From: an uncultured Roseibium sp.
GTDB taxonomy: Bacteria; Pseudomonadota; Alphaproteobacteria; Rhizobiales; Stappiaceae
Assembly (NCBI RefSeq): GCF_947494555.1
Contig: NZ_CANLVF010000002.1
Coordinates: forward strand, 1,054,001-1,118,000
DNA: 64,000 nucleotides
Direction: 5' to 3'
A program made the position numbers and the translations under genes. Under the pieces are notes generated by a model. It was not told where the DNA came from and searched no databases. It was given only the letters and a program-made list of their open reading frames with translations. The number at the start of each line of letters is the position of its first letter. Positions within the stretch are counted from its first letter, which is position 1. Of the stretch, positions 1 to 8,399 are shown piece by piece.

Positions 1-24
1 GTCTCAAAGCTAGTGCGTTCTGCT

Positions 25-1572
25 TTATCGGCAGAGTGCTTCGTTCGAACCCAGTTCCGCAACGCCCCACCATGTGGTTCGCCACCCATCCTCTTTCCAA
101 AGATGCGGCCATGACCCGGTCAGATATTCCACAGAAACAGGCTCACCGGTTTTTCCGAAGACAACTTCCTTGTAGCGCTGATCGGCCGGTTCATCAGGCC
201 GCTTGTCGCCCTCCTCCCAGATGAAGAAGCATTTTTCACGCGGAGGCACCCGCGCCGGAATGGCGTCTGTAACCACGCGTGCGCCCGGGAAAAGCACCCG
301 CAGATTTCCGCCGGTATAGCCGTCATCGGCGACCAGGGTCGCCTCGCCCGCACCAAGTGCCTCAAGCGGTGACTTGAGGTCTGCGTAAGGCTTCATGTGC
401 CGGCACTTGCCGCCGCACCAGAACTTGTCGGGTGCCGCAAGGCCCGGGACACGCGCAAGGAAGACGACCGCAACTGTCGCGATGACAATTGTCGCAAGCC
501 AGCGCCATTGCCGGTCAAAGCCGAACCGTTCAAGATCGGCGAACAGGTAGATCGGCAAAAGCAGCATCAAGGGGTGCATGTGGCGCTCCTTGACGTAGGT
601 TGCGCCGGTAATCGCAATCATGACCGCCGTCAGCAGAACCATCGCCAGCACCGTGCGCCCGCACAGGCGGGCAACATCATTGACCGCGAGCGTTGCCGGT
701 TCCTTCCTGCCCAGGTAGCGCGGCCAGAAGATCAGCAGCAGCACAGGCACCAGGATGACAGAAAAACCCAGGAGGCCGAAGGCAAGTTTGCCAAGCCCCT
801 CTCCTACCCGGGCGATGTGGGAGGTCTCCGATGCGACACCCATGGTTTTCGAGACGGAGGCAAAGAGTTGCAACCCCTCGGTCAAAATCCACACCGCGTA
901 TGGGCTGTAGACGATTGCGGCGGCGACTGGCACGAGAACCAGACCCGACAGCCTGATTTTGGCGCGCCACGCACCGTCGCTGAGCGCGGCCAGAACGAGC
1001 GCCACAACAAAGATCGGATAGGAGTGCTTGCCAAGCAGACCAGCGCCGGCGACGGCGCCAAACAAAAGATAAAAACCCAACCGCCCGGTATCGAGCGCCT
1101 TGATGAAGAAAAACGCGCTTGCCGCACACGCCGTGGTCAGGACGACGGTATGGGTTACACCTTCGTGAAGGTTCCAGCCGAACTGGTAATAGAGGGAATA
1201 GGAAAAGGCGCAAAGCGCTGCAAGCCGTGGATTTTCAAGCGCCTTGCGCGCTATCAGAAACAGAAACAGCGCGGCAACTGAAATCAGGCAGTATTTGACG
1301 AAAAGAGCCGACCAGATTGTCGGACCGAAGACCTGCTGCGCGGACCAGAGCAGCCACTCATAAAGCGGCGGCTGGCGAAGCATGTAACCCGGCTCCAGTG
1401 TCTGAACGAGCACGTTTTCGAACATGTCGTCGGTGCCGAGAACCGGTGTCGACATGGCGCGCAGAAAAAGGTGTGCCAGGCCCCACAAGGCAACGATGCC
1501 CCAGACGGCCAAGGGTGTGGCATAGAACGGAGTATCAGCGCCGCGGATTGGTGCTTCTGGCAAAGACTTCAT
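25..1572 (-). CDS. GT39/ArnT-like membrane glycosyltransferase
   Basis: 515 aa polytopic membrane protein of the PMT/ArnT/GT39 type. These enzymes move a sugar from a polyprenyl-phosphate donor to an acceptor on the periplasmic face of the inner membrane. After a first membrane segment (about residues 20-40) comes an Asp-Asp pair (residues 48-49, in GTDDM) where the family carries its catalytic acidic residue. It is followed by a YEWL-containing loop and roughly ten hydrophobic helices, then a soluble C-terminal part of about 120 residues. ATG at 1570-1572. It is the last minus-strand gene after the amino-acid transporter but lies about 100 bp beyond it, so shared transcription is uncertain. 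The acceptor (lipid A, protein or glycan) cannot be told from the sequence. Confidence 0.8.
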   Translation of the reverse strand: MKSLPEAPIRGADTPFYATPLAVWGIVALWGLAHLFLRAMSTPVLGTDDMFENVLVQTLEPGYMLRQPPLYEWLLWSAQQVFGPTIWSALFVKYCLISVAALFLFLIARKALENPRLAALCAFSYSLYYQFGWNLHEGVTHTVVLTTACAASAFFFIKALDTGRLGFYLLFGAVAGAGLLGKHSYPIFVVALVLAALSDGAWRAKIRLSGLVLVPVAAAIVYSPYAVWILTEGLQLFASVSKTMGVASETSHIARVGEGLGKLAFGLLGFSVILVPVLLLIFWPRYLGRKEPATLAVNDVARLCGRTVLAMVLLTAVMIAITGATYVKERHMHPLMLLLPIYLFADLERFGFDRQWRWLATIVIATVAVVFLARVPGLAAPDKFWCGGKCRHMKPYADLKSPLEALGAGEATLVADDGYTGGNLRVLFPGARVVTDAIPARVPPREKCFFIWEEGDKRPDEPADQRYKEVVFGKTGEPVSVEYLTGSWPHLWKEDGWRTTWWGVAELGSNEALCR

Positions 1573-1675
1573 AGCAAGCGGGATACATGATTTCCGATCC
1601 CATGTAACCCATCAAACAAATGCGGCACCGGGAGAGCGCCTGTGCAAGAGACGCCCTCCGCCGGTTTGGTTCGTG

Positions 1676-2464
1676 TCAGAGCGCCGGAAGCGGCGGCAGC
1701 GGTGTTTTCAACCACTTCTGCGACAGTTCATCGAGCTTGCCGTTGAGCTTCTTGTGCAGGACGAACACATTGACCCATTGCAGCAGATCAATGTTGCCGG
1801 TCTTCACGCCAATATAGGACGGTGAGTTGGCGATGATGAACTTGGTTTCCAGGTTGAAGTCCGGATTGTCATTCGAAATTCCGAGCGCAACCATGTTGCC
1901 GGTGACGATTACGTCGGCCTGTCCCGAGACGTAGGCTGCGATCGTGGCTGCATTGTCGCCAAATCGAATGATCTCTGAGCCTTCCGGCGCGTCATCGGTA
2001 ATCGCAAGATCCTCCAGGGTCCCGCCAGTGACTGCAATTTTCTTTCCGGCAAAGTCGGCAATCGTTGCCACCGAAACGTCCGGTTTGGCAAATGCGCCGG
2101 AAAAGAAAGGCGCATAGGCATGCGAGAACCAGATCGACTTTGCCCGTTCAGGATTGGCACCGAGCGTTGAAATGACCAGATCCACCCTGTCGGTTTCAAG
2201 GAACGGAATTCTCTGCTTCGACGTCACCGGGACCAGTTCGAGTTCGACACCGAGATCTTCGGCAATCATCTTGGCAACGTCGATGTCATAGCCTTCGTAT
2301 TCGCCGTCCGCGCCAAGGGACCCGAAAGGCGGGAAATTCTCGGGCGTTGCGATCTTGATCGTTCCGGCCTGCAGGATGTCCTTGAGCTCGGCAGTTGCCG
2401 GACTGGCGAAAACAAGCGCAGCCGACAGTAAAACTCCTCCAAGACCAGTTAGTTTCTTCCACAT
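1676..2464 (-). CDS. Amino-acid ABC transporter, periplasmic substrate-binding protein (family 3)
   Basis: 262 aa. A signal peptide (residues 1 to about 25, ending in PATA) precedes a family-3 solute-binding fold: an early IKIATPENFPPFG strand, then GYDIDVAKMIAEDLGVELELVPV, typical of polar amino-acid binding proteins such as those for Glu/Gln/Arg/cystine. It captures the ligand in the periplasm and delivers it to the two permeases encoded just upstream. The start is supported by a strong AGGAGGG ribosome-binding site about 9 nt before the ATG. It is the third gene of a permease-permease-binding protein operon. The ligand cannot be told. Confidence 0.9.
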   Translation of the reverse strand: MWKKLTGLGGVLLSAALVFASPATAELKDILQAGTIKIATPENFPPFGSLGADGEYEGYDIDVAKMIAEDLGVELELVPVTSKQRIPFLETDRVDLVISTLGANPERAKSIWFSHAYAPFFSGAFAKPDVSVATIADFAGKKIAVTGGTLEDLAITDDAPEGSEIIRFGDNAATIAAYVSGQADVIVTGNMVALGISNDNPDFNLETKFIIANSPSYIGVKTGNIDLLQWVNVFVLHKKLNGKLDELSQKWLKTPLPPLPAL

Positions 2465-2502
2465 TTCGCGACCCTCCTTTTTGGTTGAACAAGAGCGATG
2501 TT

Positions 2503-3228
2503 TCAGGCGGCAGCCTTGCGCCCGCCCGCCGATGATGCCGATCCGAGCCGCTTTTCCAGGCGGCGCGACCAGACGGACAATGGAAAACAGAGACTGAAAT
2601 AGATGATTGCCATCAGCGGATAGATGACGAACGGCTGGGTGCCGGGCACCGGCGAATTCGCCCAGCGCTTCCCGATCGTCATCAGATCATGGAACCCGAT
2701 GATATAGGCAAGCGAAGTTCCCTTGATGATCTGCACCATGAAGCCGATTGTCGGCGCGATCGCCAAACGCACGGCCTGCGGCAGTATGAGCAGGATCATG
2801 ATCTGCAGCAGCGTGAGACCGAGGGCCTTGCCGCCCTCGTGCTGGCTGCCGGGTACTGCAAAAATAGCACCGCACCAGACCTCGGCGAGATAAGCGCTGG
2901 TGTAAAGTGTCAGGGCAAGACCGGCAGCATGCCAGGGATCGACGCGCAGGGAAAAAAGATGCGGCACCCCCAGTCCCAACAGGAACAAAAGCATCAAGAG
3001 CGGAACGGACTGGAACAGCCACGTGTAGACGGTCGAGAGACCGGACAGATAGCGGCCAGGGGTCACGCGCGCCGCAGTGACAATCATGGCGATCAGGCCG
3101 CCCCCGACAAAGGCGATCAGCGACAGATAGATCGTGTACTGGGTCGCCTCCAGCAGCTGAAACAGGACAATGCCGAAAGGCTTGCCCAAAACATCGGCGA
3201 ACAGGTCTTTCAACGGACAACCTTCCAC
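2503..3228 (-). CDS. Amino-acid ABC transporter permease (HisM/GlnP type)
   Basis: 241 aa inner-membrane permease with about five transmembrane helices and the HisMQ/GlnP-type layout: YTWLFQSVPLLMLLFLLGLG near residue 90, and the EAA-like cytoplasmic loop GGKALGLTLLQIMILLILPQAVRLA that docks on an ATPase. The GTG start at 3226-3228 lies inside the end of the preceding permease gene (19 bp overlap), which implies translational coupling. It pairs with the neighbouring permease to form the membrane channel. No ATPase gene is present in this operon. Confidence 0.9.
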   Translation of the reverse strand: MEGCPLKDLFADVLGKPFGIVLFQLLEATQYTIYLSLIAFVGGGLIAMIVTAARVTPGRYLSGLSTVYTWLFQSVPLLMLLFLLGLGVPHLFSLRVDPWHAAGLALTLYTSAYLAEVWCGAIFAVPGSQHEGGKALGLTLLQIMILLILPQAVRLAIAPTIGFMVQIIKGTSLAYIIGFHDLMTIGKRWANSPVPGTQPFVIYPLMAIIYFSLCFPLSVWSRRLEKRLGSASSAGGRKAAA

Positions 3229-3890
3229 CTGAAGAGCCTGTCGTGCAGAAGACGCAGCGCGCTTTTGAACATCAGCGACATGAGGACGTAGATCACGGTC
3301 AGGGTGAAAAAGACCTCAAAGGAGCGAAAGCTCCGGCTGTCGATATAGACGCCTGCCCAGGTCAGGTCGGTCACACCGATTTCTGAAATCACACCGGTCG
3401 TCAAAAACAGGAATATGAACTGGCTGTTGAGCGAGGGGTACATGGCCGCGACGGCCTGCGGCAGGCTTACCTTTACGAAACTCAGCCATCTCGGGATCCC
3501 AAGCGCATCCGCCGCTTCGCCTTGCCCTGTTTCAATAGAGGCAAGGCCCGCGCGCAGGATTTCTGCGAAATAGGCAGAAAAATTCACCGAAAGCGCCAGC
3601 AGAGCATGTCCCCAGAACGGCCACTGGTAGCCGAACAGGAGCGGCAAGCCGAACGCGATGAAGAACATCTGGACGATCAGCGGTGTGTTGCGGATGAATT
3701 CGACCCATGCCGTCGCAAGGTGCATCAGAACCGGCACCCGGTAGTGCCGGAAGGCCGCGAGAAACAGCGCAGCGATAAAGCCGAATATACCGCCGCCGAT
3801 CGTGAGAAGGCCGCTGACCAGCGCTCCCTGAAAGAGAAGCCAGAGATACTCAGGATTACGATAAATTTCGAAAAATCTCAGATCAGCCAC
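3210..3890 (-). CDS. Amino-acid ABC transporter permease, first gene of operon
   Basis: 226 aa from a GTG at 3888-3890. An upstream start at 3998 would add 36 residues with no similarity to permease N-termini, so the shorter form is preferred. It has about five transmembrane helices, the conserved segment VEFIRNTPLIVQMFFIAFGLPLLFG, and an EAA-type loop (AADALGIPRWLSFVKVSLPQA) for ATPase contact. It is the partner of the overlapping downstream permease. A polar amino-acid uptake role follows from the family and the adjacent family-3 binding protein. Confidence 0.85.
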   Translation of the reverse strand: MADLRFFEIYRNPEYLWLLFQGALVSGLLTIGGGIFGFIAALFLAAFRHYRVPVLMHLATAWVEFIRNTPLIVQMFFIAFGLPLLFGYQWPFWGHALLALSVNFSAYFAEILRAGLASIETGQGEAADALGIPRWLSFVKVSLPQAVAAMYPSLNSQFIFLFLTTGVISEIGVTDLTWAGVYIDSRSFRSFEVFFTLTVIYVLMSLMFKSALRLLHDRLFRWKVVR

Positions 3891-4190
3891 TTCGACTGAT
3901 CCGCCAAATTGTATTGTACAAGGACGCCCCCAAGCCCGCTTGAAACCCAGGGATCTTCTGCAACGTGCGTGCCAAGAGGAAATTGACTTAACGGCCAACG
4001 CTTCGCCCTGCTTAAGGGCGCATTCCAGCGCGCAAACGCTCAGAAAAAAGGCAGCCAGCTAAACAATTGACCAGTTATTGCCGCAGGTGCACGGGCAGTT
4101 TACCGGTTCGCGAAGCCGGTCGTATTCCGGTTCTTTCGCTGATGGCAGCGCTGCCGATTGTTGAAATCAGGTGCCGCTCGGTCTTCGGCT

Positions 4191-4811
4191 TCAGCTGCGG
4201 TAGGTCGCCAGTTTGAAGGCCGCAAACGAGAAAAAGACACCCAGTCCGGTTTCGATCCAACGCCGCTTGCGACGATAAAAATCAACGACAGGCCGCGTTG
4301 AAAAGGTCAGGGCATAGGCAAGGTGGCCGAAGACAGACATCAACGTGCAGCTGACGATGAGCGCAAATCCGACCCATATCGGTGCGTCCGGACCCAAGCC
4401 GATGCCAACAATCGCAATCCAGTGAAGGGCTGCCTTCGGGTTGGTCATCTGAATGACGAGACCCTGAAGCAAGAGCCGCTGCCCGGTCGCCGGCTTTGCA
4501 GCAAGATTTGCGCCCGGCGATGCCGCGGAACGCAACGCCTTATAGGCAAGCCAAAGAAGGTATAGTGCACCCAGCACTTTCAGGATCGTGATCGCATGCG
4601 CGTAAGCTGCAATGAGCGCTGTCAGGCCGGCAACGGTCAGTGTTGCCCAGATGCCGGATCCGAGCCCTACGCCAAGCGCGAGCTTTGCGCCGGAGGCGCG
4701 CCCGCGTTCCATGGACGTCCCGATGATTGCGAGTATGTTCGGGCCAATGCTGACAAAGCCGACCGCGAAGATACCAAGCGCCAGCAAAAGACTTGTAAGA
4801 TCCGCGTTCAT
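4191..4811 (-). CDS. LysE/RhtB-family amino-acid exporter
   Basis: 206 aa from the ATG at 4809-4811; a GTG 15 nt upstream is a less likely start. It has six predicted membrane helices and the LysE/RhtB N-terminal signature (FVSIGPNILAIIGTSMERGRASGAKLALGVGLGSGIWA). A central MTNPKAALHWIAIVG helix and a C-terminal RRWIETGLGVFFSFAAFKL segment also match the family. These transporters export amino acids or related small molecules by proton antiport. It is monocistronic, and the substrate is not predictable. Confidence 0.88.
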   Translation of the reverse strand: MNADLTSLLLALGIFAVGFVSIGPNILAIIGTSMERGRASGAKLALGVGLGSGIWATLTVAGLTALIAAYAHAITILKVLGALYLLWLAYKALRSAASPGANLAAKPATGQRLLLQGLVIQMTNPKAALHWIAIVGIGLGPDAPIWVGFALIVSCTLMSVFGHLAYALTFSTRPVVDFYRRKRRWIETGLGVFFSFAAFKLATYRS

Positions 4812-4899
4812 GTTAGGTCCCGGCACATCCTGGTGTCATGCAGCGTAGTGGGAAATCCTGTTGCCCTAGATGCAGCGTAACAAATCTTTCCGCCGGACC

Positions 4900-5295
4900 T
4901 CAATCGAGGAATGTCCAGGTGTCCGCGCCATCAAAATGGCGCAGGCCAATCGCTTCGATCGTCCCAGGTTCTGCGAGACGCAGATTTACTGCCATGCGTC
5001 CAATGCCCTGCTCTGCGATCCCCTCCCAGTGGGTCGTCGTACCGCAAGTCCGGCACGTGTGGAAAGCAATCTCCTTGTCACCGTGCGCGTAACGGATCGT
5101 TGCTTCGGGTACGGCTTTTACCGTGATGTCGCACGCTTCCCCGTGTCCCCAGACAGCGCCGAGGCGGCGGCAGATGGAACAGTTACATGCAACAGCATGC
5201 CTCGGCAGCGCCCTCAACTCGAAAGAGACGGCGCCGCAGTGACAGGTTCCAGTGATGGGCAACTTTAGTTCTGACTGGCCGCCGTCACTGGACAT
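4900..5295 (-). CDS. GFA (CENP-V/glutathione-dependent formaldehyde-activating) domain protein
   Basis: 131 aa zinc-binding GFA/Mss4-like fold. Cysteine ligands are visible as GTCHCGAVSFEL (about residues 16-27), CNCSICRRLG (about 38-47) and CRTCGTTTHW (about 80-89), the usual arrangement for two zinc sites. The family is named for a proposed glutathione-formaldehyde adduct role, but most members have no proven reaction. The start codon lies 4 nt from the gatB stop codon, so the two genes are probably cotranscribed, which may reflect compactness rather than function. Confidence 0.85.
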   Translation of the reverse strand: MSSDGGQSELKLPITGTCHCGAVSFELRALPRHAVACNCSICRRLGAVWGHGEACDITVKAVPEATIRYAHGDKEIAFHTCRTCGTTTHWEGIAEQGIGRMAVNLRLAEPGTIEAIGLRHFDGADTWTFLD

Positions 5296-5298
5296 GGG

Positions 5299-6780
5299 TC
5301 ACTCCAAGCCGATTTTCTGCTTCAACAGGTCGTTGACCGCCTGCGGGTTGGCTTTGCCCCTGGATGCCTTCATCACCTGCCCGACAAACCAGCCGACGAG
5401 GTTGGGCTTTTCTTTCGCCTGTTCGACCTTGTCTGGATTAGCGGCGAGGATCTCATCGACGATCGCCTCGATCGCGCCGAGATCGGTAACTTGCTTCATT
5501 CCGCGATCTTCGACGATCTGAGCCGGATCACCACCTTCGGTCCAGACAATCTCGAACAGATCCTTGGCGATCTTCCCGGAAATCGTCCCTGCCTTGATCA
5601 GGTCGATGATAGACCCGAGTTGATCAGCAGATACAGGGCTTTCGGAGAGGTCATTACCTTCCTTGTTGAGGCGGCCGAAGAGTTCGTTGATCACCCAGTT
5701 GGCCGAAAGCTTCGCATCGCGGCCCTTGGCAACCTCTTCAAAAAAATCAGCGGATGCTTTCTCAACCACCAGGATATCCGCGTCATAGGCGGTCAGTCCG
5801 TAGTCGCTCACGAACCGGGCCTTCTTGTCGTCCGGAAGTTCCGGAAGGTGACCGGCAAGCTCAGTGACAAAGTCCTGGGTGAACTCGAGCGGCAGCAGGT
5901 CCGGATCCGGGAAGTAGCGGTAGTCGTGCGCCTCTTCCTTGGACCGCATGGACCGTGTTTCGCCTTTCGCGGCATCGAAAAGTCTGGTTTCCTGATCGAT
6001 TTCTCCGCCGTCTTCCAGGATCGCCACCTGGCGGCGGGCTTCATATTCGATTGCCTGGCCGACGAAGCGGATGGAGTTGACGTTCTTGATCTCGCAACGC
6101 GTGCCGAATTCGCCACCCGGGCGGCGAACCGAGACGTTGACGTCCGCGCGCATGGAGCCCTGGTCCATGTTGCCGTCGCATGTGCCGAGATAGCGCAGGA
6201 TCGTGCGCAGTTTCGTAAGGTAGGCCTTTGCTTCATCGGAGGAGCGCAAGTCCGGCTTGGAGACGATCTCCATGAGCGCGACACCTGATCTGTTCAGGTC
6301 GACAAAGGACATGGTCGGATGCTGGTCGTGCAGCGACTTGCCGGCATCCTGCTCCAGATGCAGACGCTCGACACCGATCTCAACCTGCTCGTCAGGCATG
6401 TCGAGCAGGATCTTGCCCTCACCGACAATCGGCTGTTTGAACTGGGAGATCTGGTAGCCCTGTGGCAGATCCGGGTAGAAATAGTTCTTGCGGTCGAACA
6501 CGGACTTCAGGTTGATCTCCGCTTTCAGACCCAGACCGGTGCGGATCGCCTGCCGCACGCACTCTTCGTTGATCACAGGCAGCATGCCGGGCATGGCCGC
6601 ATCGACGAGGCTGACATTGCCATTCGGATCCTTGCCGAATTCGGTCGAGGCGCCGGAAAAAAGCTTGGCTTCGGAAGTCACCTGGGCGTGGACTTCCATG
6701 CCGATCACGATTTCCCAATCGCCGGTCGCGCCCTTGATGAATTTCTTCGGATCGGGTGTGCGTACGTCGACAATCGTCAT
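5299..6780 (-). CDS. gatB: Asp-tRNA(Asn)/Glu-tRNA(Gln) amidotransferase subunit B
   Basis: 493 aa from the ATG at 6778-6780; an in-frame TTG at 6789 would add three residues. GatB is the tRNA-binding and kinase subunit of GatCAB, which converts misacylated Glu-tRNA(Gln) or Asp-tRNA(Asn) to the correct amide form. Visible hallmarks: [12 protein letters not shown] at the N-terminus, [43 protein letters not shown], the [10 protein letters not shown] segment, [20 protein letters not shown], and the YqeY-like C-terminal tail ending in [12 protein letters not shown]. Length is normal for the family. gatA and gatC are not in the window. Confidence 0.98.
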   Translation of the reverse strand: MTIVDVRTPDPKKFIKGATGDWEIVIGMEVHAQVTSEAKLFSGASTEFGKDPNGNVSLVDAAMPGMLPVINEECVRQAIRTGLGLKAEINLKSVFDRKNYFYPDLPQGYQISQFKQPIVGEGKILLDMPDEQVEIGVERLHLEQDAGKSLHDQHPTMSFVDLNRSGVALMEIVSKPDLRSSDEAKAYLTKLRTILRYLGTCDGNMDQGSMRADVNVSVRRPGGEFGTRCEIKNVNSIRFVGQAIEYEARRQVAILEDGGEIDQETRLFDAAKGETRSMRSKEEAHDYRYFPDPDLLPLEFTQDFVTELAGHLPELPDDKKARFVSDYGLTAYDADILVVEKASADFFEEVAKGRDAKLSANWVINELFGRLNKEGNDLSESPVSADQLGSIIDLIKAGTISGKIAKDLFEIVWTEGGDPAQIVEDRGMKQVTDLGAIEAIVDEILAANPDKVEQAKEKPNLVGWFVGQVMKASRGKANPQAVNDLLKQKIGLE

Positions 6781-6973
6781 CTTCGTCAAAAATCCTGTTC
6801 TGTTCGATTTCGCGCCAGGCCAAACAGCTCAGCAGTCATGTTGCGGCGCGATTTTTGTCCGCCTGTTGACCTATTCGGGAATTGCCCCGGCTGCAAGGAT
6901 TTCCTTATGCGTGGTACCAGCTTTCGCACAAACAGCGCGCGAGGCGTGCCGGCTTGCGAAAACGAACCGACGT

Positions 6974-8020
6974 CTAACTGTCTTTGAGGGATTCCTGCTG
7001 CGCGGTAAGTTCTGAAAGCAACTTCTTTGCTTTTTTCCACTCTCCCGCCCGGATCAATAGTTGCTCGGCGCGTGCGAGGTCCTGTTCGATCCCATCGCCA
7101 TTGATCAACAATCGCGCCAATTCGTAGGCGGCGTTTTCCTGATGCCCAAACGGCTTGCTGTACCAGCGTGGCATGGTTCCAAGCCGGATCGCGTGATCGG
7201 CGTCCAGCGTGATCACAGGCGGTGTGAATAAGAGCGGCGGTCTAAGTGCAATCTCGTACCATTTAATCGCTTCGGTGACGTCGCGTTCCCGGCAAAAGTA
7301 GAACTTGTGATTATGACAATTGCCGAGCCTGTTTGCGGCCTGTGTTTCGCCGGCTTCTGCCGCCTTGACCAGCCACTTTTCAGCCTCCTGATATTCGGAC
7401 TCAGAATTCAGAATCAATGACCAGCCAAGCTCTCTCATTGCCTGAAGGTGACCTGCATTCGCAGCTATCCGAAGTGCGTTGTGCTTTTCGGTCAGGCTCA
7501 GGCCGGAATCCCTTTTCCAGGTAAGCGCTGCACCGGGATCACCGTCATTCATCAAGACCCTGACGCGATCCAAATCTCGATTGCCGGCGTTCAGAAGACG
7601 GTCGGCATCACCAATCCCTGCCTTTGCCGCGCGCTCAAGCCAGAACGTGTTCTTGTCGCGTTCCTTGCGATTGTCCTGACCGTAATTGACGCTGAACATG
7701 GCAATGTTCCAGTACGAAGCACCGACACCCGCAGCGCCAGTCTTCTTCCAGGCGCCAATGGCGGATTTCGTTGCCTCCTTGCGAATGTCGCGGCCAGCAT
7801 TGATGGATGCGCGGTATCTGAGCGCATGATAGTTGCTGTTGCCTATCGGGTCTCTTTGCAGGCGCAAGACCCAATAGACCCATTGGGCCTGCTCAAGACT
7901 TCCAGCACGCACCAATTCGGCAGCTTTCGCACGTTCCCAGACCCGAACGAATTCCGGCGGAAACACAAAGACGGCCAAAAGCGCGATCGCAACAAGGGCG
8001 GCAGAGATCCTTCCAATCAT
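6974..8020 (-). CDS. Sel1-like repeat protein, membrane-anchored
   Basis: 348 aa. One N-terminal hydrophobic helix (about residues 4-20) acts as a signal anchor or signal peptide. It is followed by alpha-solenoid Sel1/TPR-type units, the clearest being MRELGWSLILNSESEYQEAEKWLVKAAEAGETQAANRLG (about 190-228). A further unit around residues 295-325 contains NAAYELARLLINGDGIEQDLARAEQLLIRAG. Such repeats mediate protein contacts, often in the envelope. No enzymatic motif is visible. It stands alone between gatB and the FlhX/FliK pair. Confidence 0.75.
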   Translation of the reverse strand: MIGRISAALVAIALLAVFVFPPEFVRVWERAKAAELVRAGSLEQAQWVYWVLRLQRDPIGNSNYHALRYRASINAGRDIRKEATKSAIGAWKKTGAAGVGASYWNIAMFSVNYGQDNRKERDKNTFWLERAAKAGIGDADRLLNAGNRDLDRVRVLMNDGDPGAALTWKRDSGLSLTEKHNALRIAANAGHLQAMRELGWSLILNSESEYQEAEKWLVKAAEAGETQAANRLGNCHNHKFYFCRERDVTEAIKWYEIALRPPLLFTPPVITLDADHAIRLGTMPRWYSKPFGHQENAAYELARLLINGDGIEQDLARAEQLLIRAGEWKKAKKLLSELTAQQESLKDS

Positions 8021-8102
8021 CTTGCCGGAATATCACGCGCATCTAAACAACCGTTTCAGATTGATGAGAAAATCGTCTGCAATCTGGAAATCAACCCGGG
8101 TG

Positions 8103-8390
8103 TCATCCGTTTTCCGGCTGGTTCTGCGCCTGTCCGGTACGCATGATGAAGCCGATCAGAACGGCGACTGCCTGATAGAGCTCGACCGGAATTTCCTGGT
8201 CGATTTCGATCTGGGACAAGGCCTCCGCCATCATCGGGTTCTGCTCGATGGGAACACCGGCTTCTTGTGCGAGCCTTTCGATCTGTTCCGCGATCGATCC
8301 GGTTCCCTTTGCCGTTACGACGGGCGCGCCTTCGTTTTCATAACTAAGGGCGACGGCGAGCTTCTTTTCGGGTTCGTCTTTTGGTTCCAT
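8103..8390 (-). CDS. FlhX: stand-alone FlhB C-terminal domain-like protein
   Basis: 95 aa soluble protein matching the C-terminal cytoplasmic domain of FlhB/EscU export-switch proteins (ALSYENEGAPVVTAKG, then IAEQIERLAQEAGVPIEQNP, IPVELYQAVAVLIGFIM). The autocleavage NPTH motif of full FlhB is absent. At the matching place the protein reads ALSYENEGAP, so it resembles the C-terminal fragment paralogue often called FlhX. The start ATG is 9 nt from the fliK-like stop, so it is the second gene of that operon. The inferred role is an accessory in flagellar export substrate switching. Confidence 0.85.
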   Translation of the reverse strand: MEPKDEPEKKLAVALSYENEGAPVVTAKGTGSIAEQIERLAQEAGVPIEQNPMMAEALSQIEIDQEIPVELYQAVAVLIGFIMRTGQAQNQPENG

Positions 8391-8399
8391 GCCAGCCCC

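Noticed and set aside
40..62. GTTCGAACCC sequence resembling a tRNA T-loop
   Set aside because: It lies in the coding end of the GT39-like gene and no acceptor stem or cloverleaf can be formed around it.
397..1281. Long plus-strand ORF opposite the GT39-like gene
   Set aside because: Antisense shadow of a clear membrane protein; the translation is rich in Arg, Gln and Asp with no domain.
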